From contig CALDUT010000010.1 in assembly GCA_937924775.1 (NCBI GenBank), positions 62,001-126,000 on the forward strand: a stretch of DNA of 64,000 bases, written 5' to 3'. Of the stretch, positions 9,001-19,649 are shown in pieces; position 1 is the stretch's first letter; each line of letters begins with the position of its first letter. The stretch comes from an uncultured Gemmata sp. Lineage in GTDB: Bacteria > Planctomycetota > Planctomycetia > Gemmatales > Gemmataceae. Under the pieces are notes generated by a model, which saw only the letters and a list, made by a program, of their open reading frames with translations, did no database searches and was not told the DNA's origin. Position numbers and translations under genes: made by a program.

Positions 9001-10917
9001 GTGACAAGCTTTTCGGAATTATTGGTGCGTTTGGCGGCCTGTGCCAACCCCGATGGCGGCTGGGGATACCACAGCGGCAAAGCCAGCCATCCCGAGCCGA
9101 CGAGTCTGTCACTGTTAGCGCTCAACAGCGACCCAGACGAGTTTGCTACGGCCATCAGCATGGGGTTAGCCGCCTTGGAACGGCACCGCCAGCCTGACGG
9201 TGGTTACCGCCTCGCCAATGGACGCCCGGAGGCCGAATGGTCTACTGCGATCGCGCTTTTTACAAAATTGGCCCTCGGTGCGAACCCCGAGTCGATGAAA
9301 CCGACGATTTCCCGGCTGCTGTCGGTGGAAAGCCGTATCATCGAACGCGGGCCAGAAACGTTGGACATGGAAAATGACATCGACCTGAAGCTCATCGGTT
9401 GGCCGTGGGCTGCGGCGAACTTTGGCTGGGTCGAACCAACCGCCTGGGCCTGTCTTGCCCTTCGTGCCGCTGGATTCGAGCGCCACCCCCGGGTGCAGGA
9501 AGGGCTGAAGTTATTGCTCGATCGGGCGTTCGACACCGGCGGGGCCAATTACGGTAACCGCGTCGTGCTGGGTACCCGCACGGAACCGATCCCCGGACCC
9601 ACGGCCATTCTCTTAGCGGCGGTGCAAGGGGCGGTGGACCATCCGCGGATCGATGCTTCCGTCGGGTATTTGCGAGTCTTGGCGGCGCACAGTGATGATG
9701 TGGAGCATCTGGCGTGGTCGCGCATCGCTTTGGGACTCTACGCGACCGACACCGCGACCCGCGAACTGTTGCCCGAACTTGATCGGAAAATTCTCAGCTT
9801 GGCCGCTGAACCCCAAACCTCACCGCTCCATCTCGCCTTGGCTGCGCTGGCCGTAGCTCCTCAAAACCCGTTTCGGCTCCACTCAGCCGCGGCTCCAATG
9901 AACGATGTGCCCATTCGGCCCATCCGCGAATCGCCAGGAATTCTTGGTCGGATCGCCGCGACCGTTCGTGGGGTGATGGTCGCGGGGCTCTCGCAACTGA
10001 AACCGTTGCCGGTCACCTCGGCCGTTCACATCGCTCGGGTACCCAGCTACGACGAACCCCTTCAGGACATTCTCTCTCGACAGTTTGAATATTTCCGGGC
10101 GGCCTGCCCCCTGGCCGGCAAACGGGTGGTCATCAAGCCCAATTTGGTCGAGTACCGGCCCCATCGTGTGATTAATACCGATATTCGTGTGATCGATGCG
10201 GTGATCGGTCTCTGCCGAGCCGAAGGGGCCGCGGAGGTGGTGGTCGCGGAAGGCCCGGGGCACTGGCGGAATACGCAGTTCCTCGTTCGCGAAAGCGGAT
10301 TGGCGGCCGTTCTTCAAAAACACGATGTCCCATTTGTCGATGTCAACCACGACGAACCGGTGAAGGTCATGAATCTGGGACGGCTGACGCGGTTGGACCA
10401 CCTCTATTTGTCGCGAACCGTTCACCAGGCCGAAGTCCTGATTTCCCTCGCCAAGCTCAAAACCCACCATTGGGCCGGGGTCACATTGACGCTCAAGAAC
10501 CTCTTTGGGATTCTTCCCGGCATCTGCTACGGCTGGCCGAAGAACGAGCTACACTGGCGGGGAATTCCCCAGAGCGTGGTGGATATTGCCTGCACCTGCC
10601 CGCCACATCTGGCGATTGTCGATGCCGTGGTGGGAATGGAAGGGGATGGCCCGCTGCACGGCACAGCCAAGCACGTTGGCGCCTTGGTGATGGGGGTAGA
10701 CCCGTTGGCGGTCGATGCAACCTGTACACGGCTGATGGGCTTTCCCCCCGAACGCATTCCCACACTGGTCCTGGCGGAAGCACGCCGGCTAGGGCGGATG
10801 CAGGAAGCCGAAATCCCCCAGCTCGGGGAGCCGATCGCCGCGCTGGCCCAGCCATTTGAATGGCCACCGCTGATTGAACGGCATCTGCTGCCCGAGCGAC
10901 GGCACGCGGCCAGTTGA
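9001..10917 (+). CDS. Prenyltransferase/squalene-cyclase-like repeat protein fused to a DUF362 domain
   Basis: A 638-residue protein from a GTG at 9001 with GGGAGA about 7 bases upstream. The frame is open further upstream, but that part runs antisense to larC and has no good start. Residues ~1-300 contain alpha/alpha-barrel repeats of the prenyltransferase / squalene-hopene cyclase type (CANPDGGWGYHSG, RQPDGGYRLANG, WAAANFGWVEPTAWACLALR). The catalytic DxDD of cyclases is not evident. Residues ~365-580 are a DUF362 domain (KRVVIKPNLVEY, LAKLKTHHWAGVTLTLKNLFG, DAVVGMEGDGP, MGVDPLAVDATCTRLMGF). DUF362 is often linked to iron-sulfur proteins, but no CxxCxxC ferredoxin tail is present here. Function unknown; cytosolic by appearance. 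Confidence 0.8.
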   Translation: MTSFSELLVRLAACANPDGGWGYHSGKASHPEPTSLSLLALNSDPDEFATAISMGLAALERHRQPDGGYRLANGRPEAEWSTAIALFTKLALGANPESMKPTISRLLSVESRIIERGPETLDMENDIDLKLIGWPWAAANFGWVEPTAWACLALRAAGFERHPRVQEGLKLLLDRAFDTGGANYGNRVVLGTRTEPIPGPTAILLAAVQGAVDHPRIDASVGYLRVLAAHSDDVEHLAWSRIALGLYATDTATRELLPELDRKILSLAAEPQTSPLHLALAALAVAPQNPFRLHSAAAPMNDVPIRPIRESPGILGRIAATVRGVMVAGLSQLKPLPVTSAVHIARVPSYDEPLQDILSRQFEYFRAACPLAGKRVVIKPNLVEYRPHRVINTDIRVIDAVIGLCRAEGAAEVVVAEGPGHWRNTQFLVRESGLAAVLQKHDVPFVDVNHDEPVKVMNLGRLTRLDHLYLSRTVHQAEVLISLAKLKTHHWAGVTLTLKNLFGILPGICYGWPKNELHWRGIPQSVVDIACTCPPHLAIVDAVVGMEGDGPLHGTAKHVGALVMGVDPLAVDATCTRLMGFPPERIPTLVLAEARRLGRMQEAEIPQLGEPIAALAQPFEWPPLIERHLLPERRHAAS

Positions 10918-11032
10918 TTGTCCTTCGTCTGCGAAGAAGGGGCTGACCTGCGAACGATTGTTCTGACGGGTGGAGAAAGTCAGAGTGGTGGCCTATCCTC
11001 GTTGCTCCCCTCCGTAAAGTTCTCGCGGAAGC

Positions 11033-13849
<2,817 letters not shown>

Positions 13850-14028
13850 ACCTACGCCTTCAGTGCGAGGAAAATCTTGTTATTGGCTTATATGCCGGTA
13901 AAAGCCGCGTCCACAAAGGACAATACTGCGTCACCAGGGGTTCGCACCATGATTTGTTCATGTGTTCAATTTTGGTGGCGATGGGGCGGGCCGTGCCGGA
14001 TCAAAAAAATACTTATAAGGAAACTGTC

Positions 14029-14979
14029 ATGATTCTGGATGTGTTGCTGTTCATCCTGGGGCTAGTGATGCTGGTGATCGGGGCTGAGGGGTTGGTTCGC
14101 GGAGCCACCCGGGTGGCCCGGGCCCTGGGGGTGAGTCCCTTTATGGTCGGCTTCACCATCGTGACGTTCGGGACAACCGCCCCTGAGCAGGTTGTGAGCA
14201 TTTCAGCCGCCCTCCGCGGGAATTCCGAATTGGCCTTGGGAAATGTTGTGGGCAGCAACATCGTCAACGTGGGACTGGTCTTGGGAGCGGCCGCGGTAGT
14301 GGCTCCATTCACCGCGCATTTGCGGCTGTTGCGTGTGGAAACGCCCTTGGTAGTTCTGGTAAGCATACTGTTGTGGCTCTTTTGCTCCGATGGTACCTTG
14401 AGCCGCTGGGATGGGGCCTTGCTATTATGCGGCTTTGCCGGCTTGGTGGTGTACATGTACCGTTCTGCTCGTGCGGAACCACCGGAGGTGAAGGCAGAGG
14501 TGGGCAAAGAAGCCACGGTGAAAATGCCCGTCTGGCAGGCATCGCTCGTGATGGTAGTGGGTTTGGCCACCTTGATCGGCGGAGCGCAACTGATGGTTTA
14601 CGCCGCGGTGGAAATCGCTCGGGCGGTGGGGGTTAGCGAATGGCTGATCGGGCTGACGGTTGTCGCCGTGGGGACGTCGTTACCCGAATTGGCCGCAGCG
14701 GTGGTGGGCGCTTTCCGCGGCGAATCCGACTTGGTTTTGGGCAATGTGGTGGGTTCTTGCCTTTTCAATATCCTCATGATTCTGGGTCTGACGTCGGTGA
14801 TTCAGCCGATGGTGGTTCCCCCGGAGGCCTTGGCGGTCGATCTGCGCATCATGTTCGGCTTTGCCGTCGCATTGTTGCTGATCGTCGCGAATGGCTTGCG
14901 TGTCTACCGATGGGAGGGGGTTCTCCTGTTGGCGGGTTACGCGACATTCATTGCTTGGCAGATGCAGGAGGCGAGCTGA
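14029..14979 (+). CDS. Calcium/sodium antiporter (CaCA family)
   Basis: A 316-residue inner-membrane protein with about ten hydrophobic helices, starting at the ATG at 14029 behind AAGGAAA. An upstream in-frame start would add 25 hydrophilic residues and has no ribosome binding site. Two inverted alpha-repeats are visible: FTIVTFGTTAPEQVVS plus GNVVGSNIVNVGLVLG in the first half, and LTVVAVGTSLPELAAA plus GNVVGSCLFNILMILG in the second. Each carries the conserved Glu that binds the cation. It exports Ca2+ in exchange for Na+ or H+ (family knowledge). Its last 32 bases overlap the end of the convergent MFS gene. Confidence 0.9.
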   Translation: MILDVLLFILGLVMLVIGAEGLVRGATRVARALGVSPFMVGFTIVTFGTTAPEQVVSISAALRGNSELALGNVVGSNIVNVGLVLGAAAVVAPFTAHLRLLRVETPLVVLVSILLWLFCSDGTLSRWDGALLLCGFAGLVVYMYRSARAEPPEVKAEVGKEATVKMPVWQASLVMVVGLATLIGGAQLMVYAAVEIARAVGVSEWLIGLTVVAVGTSLPELAAAVVGAFRGESDLVLGNVVGSCLFNILMILGLTSVIQPMVVPPEALAVDLRIMFGFAVALLLIVANGLRVYRWEGVLLLAGYATFIAWQMQEAS

Positions 14980-16435
14980 TTCCCCGTCGAATGAACCAAC
15001 TGAGCGTCACGCCTCCAAATAACAACATCGCCGCCAAAACGACCATCAGCCGGACGGCGGTGCCCCCCCATGAACTATTCGCCAAATCCACCAAAAGCCC
15101 GGTCAGGAAGAGAGCGACTCCATTGAGGGTTTTGATCACGAGGTTATACACCCCAAAGTACATACTCACGGCCCCTTTTTCTTCCGAACCGACACACGCA
15201 GTAATCGCTTCTGCATCCAACGCCAACAGAACAGCAATCATGGGGCCGGCGAGGGAAAAGATCAGCATAGCCGTCACTTTGGGCGAACCTACCAAGCTGA
15301 TCCCGGCGAGGCTGGCGGTGAGACAGTAGACCAACCCCAATACTACGGAGGTACTCCGGAGGGCATATTCCCACCCCCAACGGCGGGACACCGCCGGGGC
15401 GAAAGCGAACATCGGTATCGCGGTGACAATCAGCGGCCCCAGAAGCAGGCTGACGTCCTTATCGGTTCCGCCTAGCAGGTTGATGGCGATGTACGGTGCC
15501 GCCGCCGTTAACACGGTGAACGACATCTGCGACCCCGCTAACAGTGTCATTAACGCGACAAAACGTCGATTTTGGAAGACTTTGCCAAACGACCGAATAA
15601 TCGCCCCCAACGAGGTCGATTCACGATGCGGCAGCTGAGCTTCGGCCGGCGAGAACCTCCCGGCGTACACCGGGGCCACCATGCACACCATCGCCAACAG
15701 CGCCACCACCGCGGCCGCATCCTGGTACCCGAGCTGATTGATCAGAAGCGGCGTGACAACAAAACCCACAATCGTTGCCAGAATTAACCCCAACCCCAGC
15801 ATGTTAGAAAGCAGACGTCGGCCTTCGGAGGACGATTGGCCATAGTCTTCAACAAGGCTCCAATAGGGAATGGCATACACGGTATAACCAACGAAGAACA
15901 CAAACATTCCCGCGACAAGCAGCATCCAGCGAACGGTAGGCGACATCGATTCATTCGGCAAAAAACACATCACCAACCCCACCGGAGCGATCCAAAAGCT
16001 CAGCATTAGCAGAGAGGTCCGTTGGCGGCCACGACTGACCCACCAGTCGGCAAGCCCCCCGGCCATCGGATCGGTAATACCGTCAAAGATGCGGTATCCT
16101 AGGAAAACCGCGCCCACAATCGACGCCAAAAACAATGGACCCGTCTCTGTCGGGGTGTCGGAGAACCGCAGGATCCATTGAAATAGATACCGCGTCAGTA
16201 GCATGATGCCGAACTGGCCGAGCATGTACAAAAAGAGTTGCAGCAAGCTCATGAGAACTGTCCGTAAGCCGGGGGGCGAAAACGAGCCGCCAGGACTGAA
16301 CCGTTTCCGAAAACGCTCCGCAGAGTAGGCTATAATTTTCGCTAAGTCGAGATCAGAATGGTTGCTTGACAACGAATAATTCTCAAGAGTAGTCGCTTGG
16401 GATTGGCGGTGGGAGGGGTCGGCGGTGGTGTTCAT
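14948..16435 (-). CDS. MFS transporter, GPH (sugar:cation symporter)-like
   Basis: About 495 residues with roughly twelve hydrophobic segments. Features of the glycoside-pentoside-hexuronide:cation branch are visible in FDGITDPMAGGLADWWVSRGRQR (loop 2-3, the conserved DxxxDPxxG region) and YAIPYWSLVEDYGQ. The start is uncertain. The ATG at 16435 (MNTTADPSHR...) gives a hydrophilic N-terminal tail of about 60 residues before the first helix and no clear Shine-Dalgarno; an ATG at 16252, just before the first helix, is an alternative. With the upstream start the gene overlaps the 5' end of the divergent gene at 16425 by about 11 bases. The substrate is unknown. Confidence 0.82.
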   Translation of the reverse strand: MNTTADPSHRQSQATTLENYSLSSNHSDLDLAKIIAYSAERFRKRFSPGGSFSPPGLRTVLMSLLQLFLYMLGQFGIMLLTRYLFQWILRFSDTPTETGPLFLASIVGAVFLGYRIFDGITDPMAGGLADWWVSRGRQRTSLLMLSFWIAPVGLVMCFLPNESMSPTVRWMLLVAGMFVFFVGYTVYAIPYWSLVEDYGQSSSEGRRLLSNMLGLGLILATIVGFVVTPLLINQLGYQDAAAVVALLAMVCMVAPVYAGRFSPAEAQLPHRESTSLGAIIRSFGKVFQNRRFVALMTLLAGSQMSFTVLTAAAPYIAINLLGGTDKDVSLLLGPLIVTAIPMFAFAPAVSRRWGWEYALRSTSVVLGLVYCLTASLAGISLVGSPKVTAMLIFSLAGPMIAVLLALDAEAITACVGSEEKGAVSMYFGVYNLVIKTLNGVALFLTGLLVDLANSSWGGTAVRLMVVLAAMLLFGGVTLSWFIRRGISSPPASAKQ

Positions 16436-16865
16436 GACATCCGAAGAGGTCCGGCAGCGGATCGTCAACGAGATCAAAGCCCGCGGGTACGATGATCACT
16501 ACATCGACAAGAACGAAGAACGGGAGATCGTTCAAATTGCAATTCAATTGGGTGTGAGTGTGGAAACCACCCTAGCAGCGCTCCGGCAAGTTTGTGATGA
16601 ACTTCACTATGTATTGGAGTCGCGTGTGTATCAGCAGATTGAAGAGCAAATGGCATCTCGGACCAGCCACGACGGTTTTATCGATCAATACGAATTTGAA
16701 CAAATTTACAAAAGTCTCCTGCCGATACTCCGCGGCAAAAAGAGTGACCGGGACATTAAAGCGATGATCCTGACGGTGATGGAGCGAACAGGCAATCACC
16801 GCATCAAACACGGATGGTTTGGAAATTGGTACACGCGGTTGAAGCGAGAAGTCGGTATGGCTTAG
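16425..16865 (+). CDS. EF-hand-like small hypothetical protein (146 aa)
   Basis: A GTG at 16425 is preceded by GGGAGGGG at about 7 bases, better placed than for the ATG nine bases later. The product is charged and predicted mostly helical with no signal peptide. Two acidic stretches could be loop regions: DKNEEREIVQIA near residue 28 and SHDGFIDQYEFEQIYKSL near residue 84. The latter follows the EF-hand pattern of acidic loop then helix (D-G-F-I-D-x-x-E-F). The C-terminal part (HGWFGNWYTRLKREVG) is basic and aromatic. No known function. It starts head to head with the MFS gene. Confidence 0.65.
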   Translation: MVFMTSEEVRQRIVNEIKARGYDDHYIDKNEEREIVQIAIQLGVSVETTLAALRQVCDELHYVLESRVYQQIEEQMASRTSHDGFIDQYEFEQIYKSLLPILRGKKSDRDIKAMILTVMERTGNHRIKHGWFGNWYTRLKREVGMA

Positions 16866-16992
16866 CGTGATGGACGGAGTATTGGCTCATCCTTTTCGCT
16901 AAGCCGAAAAGTATAAACCTGACGATCCCCTCGGATACCCGATTTGCAGGGGAAAATGTCGCGAGGCCACACTCCGTTCGCATGCTGGCATA

Positions 16993-17008
16993 CGTTTGAC
17001 GTGGAACA
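16993..17008. promoter_or_regulatory. Degenerate parS-like half-palindrome
   Basis: CGTTTGACGTGGAACA matches the site at 17222 in 14 of 16 positions. The right half (ACGTGGAAC) is intact and the left half carries TG instead of CC. It may be a weak second ParB site or a decayed copy. Confidence 0.4.
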
Positions 17009-17221
17009 GTTTGTCCCAATAACCGGGGAAGTGGTGAGTTTGACATCCGGTCAGACGCCGTCTTTCAGCTTCGAAAGGTGATCCGCGAAAGGGTGCTGAT
17101 GTCTATTCTTGTCGAGTTAGAAAATCGTGCCAATTTCGTAGAAAAATCATGAAAAATTGGTTAATTAATCGTATAGTCAATAAATCCCAGCACTTCGGTG
17201 CGACATTCTAACCATCGCCGA

Positions 17222-17237
17222 CGTTCCACGTGGAACA
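17222..17237. promoter_or_regulatory. parS centromere site (ParB/Spo0J-type)
   Basis: CGTTCCACGTGGAACA contains the perfect 14-base palindrome GTTCCACGTGGAAC (17223-17236) centred on CACGTG. It differs by one base from the TGTTCCACGTGGAACA form of the bacterial parS consensus. ParB binds such sites, usually near the replication origin, to load SMC and segregate chromosomes (family knowledge). parA and parB are not in the window. Confidence 0.75.
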
Positions 17238-17293
17238 TTTTTCAACAAAAGTAAACATCCCCGCCCCGGAAGAGCGAAACTGACATAACCGCC

Positions 17294-17327
17294 CCCGAAC
17301 CCTGATGGACACCAAGCAGGGTTCGGG
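17294..17327. terminator. Strong hairpin downstream of the DUF3467 gene
   Basis: A perfect 11-base inverted repeat, CCCGAACCCTG with CAGGGTTCGGG, and a 12-base loop. It lies 65 bases past the stop of the minus-strand DUF3467 gene and could end that transcript. There is no U-tract on either side, so the call is tentative. Confidence 0.45.
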
Positions 17328-17392
17328 ATCATATCATCCAAGCCAGGAACACGTCGTGGTTCGGCTCAGTAGGCCGTCTGCGGTTTCGATGT

Positions 17393-17800
17393 TCAGCTGC
17401 CTGTGGGTCGCGGCGGTTGTGGGGCCTGTGGAGGGACGCGTAAACGGCGTTGAGGGTCCAGTTCGATCACTCCGAACATTTGCTCATGCTGTGTGATGGC
17501 CCGGCGGAGAAGGTCGGCCAGTCGCTTCGCTGTCACAAAATTCATGATGAGCCGGTGTGTTAGAACGATCGGGTCCGGTCCTGCCGGCGTGATCACTTGG
17601 GAAAAAGTTCCCATATCGAGATAAATTTCGTCGGCATTGATGTGGGCTTGAACAAAATTCACGTAAGCTGTTTCCCGGTGGGACGCGTCCACCGGGATTT
17701 GCATTTGTTGCGGCGGTCCACCTGCACCAGGTTGACCAGCGGGCCCGCCCGCTTCGTTAACGTTGCCTTGCGACGGAACCGGAACCTTCTCTTCAGCCAT
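17393..17800 (-). CDS. DUF3467 domain protein
   Basis: A 135-residue cytosolic protein. After a Pro/Gly/Gln-rich disordered N-terminus, residues ~45-110 read YVNFVQAHINADEIYLDMG and VLTHRLIMNFVTAKRLADLL. This matches DUF3467, a small family whose members carry an N-xx-D-E-F/I-x-L-D-(M/F)-G strand and a later KRL helix (from memory). The C-terminus is again Pro-rich. AGGAG precedes the ATG at a good distance. The family has no established function. It sits between the parS-like region and a secreted YHS/TRASH-type protein. Confidence 0.8.
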   Translation of the reverse strand: MAEEKVPVPSQGNVNEAGGPAGQPGAGGPPQQMQIPVDASHRETAYVNFVQAHINADEIYLDMGTFSQVITPAGPDPIVLTHRLIMNFVTAKRLADLLRRAITQHEQMFGVIELDPQRRLRVPPQAPQPPRPTGS

Positions 17801-18025
17801 CGTGGACTCCTGAGTGGTGTACGTGTCAGCTCCGCGATACCACCGGGTGGGCGATCGAGTCGAGGTTCGCTCGCCGAAGGATCACGGATTCGCACAGTAT
17901 ATCCGGCCCGTCGGACTTGCCTACCGTCTTTCGGGGAAGGGCTTCTAACAAATACCGGCCCATCAGGGCCGGACACGGTATCAATGATCGCGTTGAGGCA
18001 AAGCGATGGAGGGATCCCCCCGGGA

Positions 18026-18739
18026 TCATTTGGCATACTTTTGCGGATTGGCCAGAAACTCGTCGCGGCAACCCGAACAGCACACGTAGTAGGTTTTGCC
18101 GTTGTATTGCACCGCAATATTGGCAGCCCCGCCACTGACAACACACTCGGGTTTCTTAGGTCCACCGCCGGCCAGCGATTCTCCATCCTTGTTGCCATTC
18201 ATGGCAAACACGGTATTGAAAAGGCCTTTACCCCCGCTTTGCTTCTCGTAGCGGAACACGAAGCGGACACCCTCAGCCGCGGTGTTCATCGTGATGCGGT
18301 AAACATCGCCGGTTTTAGCATCCGTGCGTTCCAGTTTGAGCATGCCGCGGTTGTAATCCCCGACGTATTGTTGTGGAGTGGCGTCTTTCTCTGCGGGGGT
18401 GAGCGTCAGAACGTACTTCTTTTTGGCGACATCGTAGCGAAGTTCGCCACTGGTGAAGTATTTGCCGTTGCCCTCGGCAAAGCTCACAATCAGCCATGCC
18501 GCGCCATCTTTGAACTTCCAACCCCAACTTACGGACTCTTTCCACGCCTCGGTTTTCGCTCCCACTTTTTGGGTGCCCTCGAGGTTCCACAACCCGATGA
18601 AGTCTTGAATCTCCTGCAGAGCTTTCTTAGCTTTGGCCGCATCGGTGGCGGACGGGGGCCCTTGGGACATCCCCACAGGCGTTGTCAACAGCAGAACGCC
18701 AGCCCACAACAGCGTGCAACAGATAAACCGATACATCAT
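18026..18739 (-). CDS. Secreted protein with C-terminal YHS/TRASH-like metal-binding motif
   Basis: A 237-residue protein with a clear signal peptide (YRFICCTLLWAGVLLLT, cleavage near GMSQG). The first of two adjacent ATGs sits 8 bases after GGAG. The middle part (IQDFIGLWNLEGTQKVG, then several beta strands to about residue 180) resembles lipocalin-like stress proteins but cannot be assigned. The last ~42 residues (PECVVSGGAANIAVQYNGKT, ending YYVCCSGCRDEFLANP) form a YHS/TRASH-type motif with Cys residues suited to bind copper or another soft metal. A similar YHS unit occurs at the front of the copper ATPase 6 kb away. A role as periplasmic metal sensor or chaperone is inference. Confidence 0.75.
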   Translation of the reverse strand: MMYRFICCTLLWAGVLLLTTPVGMSQGPPSATDAAKAKKALQEIQDFIGLWNLEGTQKVGAKTEAWKESVSWGWKFKDGAAWLIVSFAEGNGKYFTSGELRYDVAKKKYVLTLTPAEKDATPQQYVGDYNRGMLKLERTDAKTGDVYRITMNTAAEGVRFVFRYEKQSGGKGLFNTVFAMNGNKDGESLAGGGPKKPECVVSGGAANIAVQYNGKTYYVCCSGCRDEFLANPQKYAK

Positions 18740-18951
18740 TAATCAGGCTCCTATACGAAAAGCGGGGCAACATCGGACGGTCAATAGTTCGACGCCCCAG
18801 AAAGGTATTCAGTTCCCGTTCTTCTAGCCTAGCATCCCGCGATCATGGGCAAAATGCCGAAAACACAAGGACCAACGTGAAAACCCGTATTCATTACCTG
18901 CCGCGCTGCATGGCTCGGGTGAACAACACCGGGGGTTGGTCAGGTTAGGAT

Positions 18952-18977
18952 GTGGGGAATGATTGTGGGGAATGATT
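18952..18977. repeat. Tandem duplication of a 13-mer
   Basis: GTGGGGAATGATT occurs twice back to back at 18952-18964 and 18965-18977. The second copy overlaps the stop codon of the minus-strand gene ending at 18976. It may be a slippage product; no function is evident. Confidence 0.7.
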
Positions 18978-19515
18978 AGGGCAGTGGCTCGTCGATCGCC
19001 GTGTCGTCGGGTGGGGTGGGCGGTTTGAGCCCGGGAATACGTTCGTTGAGCTTGCTTTGGCGATAAACCGCCAAATCGCGTTGCAGTTTCGCCTCGTGAT
19101 CGGCTTTCAGCTCTTTGTATCGAGCCATCCAATATTTTCGTGTGGCCCAGAAATCGACAATCGCCAAACACATGGTCACAAACACCAACCCCATCACCCC
19201 GGCCCAATAGAGGGCGACGAATTGCGTGAAGCGGCGGTCGGCTTCTGCCTGCGGCTCATCAGGATTCCTGCGGGCGGGAATGGCATCCATCCGTGCATCC
19301 ATTCCTGAGAAGTAGTAGCCCGCGATGAGACCCCCGATGAGGATCAAAAGCCCCGATGTAGCCAAGCGTCGCCGCGCTTGGCGTTCCCGGTAAACACGGT
19401 CTTCCTGGGCGACGAAGGTTTCTTCGGCCAATAGGTGTAGCGCTCGTCGTTGCCGAAGCGCGGTGTACACCCCAACCAATACCAATGCCGCCGCCAACAG
19501 CAAGCCAACAGCCAC
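18976..19515 (-). CDS. Hypothetical membrane protein (179 aa)
   Basis: The start is a GTG at 19515 with GGAG about 10 bases upstream; no ATG is available in frame nearby. Three hydrophobic segments are visible: residues ~2-18 (VGLLLAAALVLVGVYTAL), ~52-70 (SGLLILIGGLIAGYYF) and ~100-122 (LYWAGVMGLVFVTMCLAIV). A charged loop between the first two and a C-terminal cytosolic coiled segment (RYKELKADHEAKLQRDLAVY) ending in a Pro-rich tail complete it. No known domain. It lies 134 bp downstream of the PQQ-like gene on the same strand, separated by a hairpin. Confidence 0.7.
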   Translation of the reverse strand: MAVGLLLAAALVLVGVYTALRQRRALHLLAEETFVAQEDRVYRERQARRRLATSGLLILIGGLIAGYYFSGMDARMDAIPARRNPDEPQAEADRRFTQFVALYWAGVMGLVFVTMCLAIVDFWATRKYWMARYKELKADHEAKLQRDLAVYRQSKLNERIPGLKPPTPPDDTAIDEPLP

Positions 19516-19589
19516 GATGACACCACTCCTTCCCCGAAACCATCAGCCACCGGTTCGATCTTGCCACCGAGCCGTGATGACCGGGGAAT

Positions 19590-19620
19590 GGGCCCGGGGG
19601 TGAACTGAACCTCCGGGCCC
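19590..19620 (-). terminator. GC-rich hairpin between two minus-strand genes
   Basis: GGGCCCGG (19590-19597) pairs with CCGGGCCC (19613-19620), enclosing a 15-base loop. It lies after the PQQ-like gene on its strand. No U-tract follows, so it may only stabilise or attenuate the transcript. Confidence 0.35.
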
Positions 19621-19649
19621 GTTTCCAACATCTGGGCAACCCAGAAGCT

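Larger units (their letters stand above)
16866..17392. other. Gene-free segment carrying parS-like sites and an AT-rich block
   Basis: These 527 bases hold no supported reading frame. Seen here are a degenerate and a near-perfect parS-like palindrome (listed separately), an AT-rich block at about 17122-17190 and a strong hairpin at 17294-17327. No clear DnaA box (TTATCCACA) is visible. The combination suggests a chromosome-organisation site, not a promoter region alone. Confidence 0.6.

Noticed and set aside
17100-17200. AT-rich block as a replication origin (oriC)
   Set aside because: No clear DnaA boxes and no dnaA/dnaN nearby; only the parS-like site supports an origin-proximal location.
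17597-18742. 381-codon open frame on the plus strand
   Set aside because: It runs antisense through the DUF3467 and YHS/TRASH genes, both of which have good starts and recognisable motifs.
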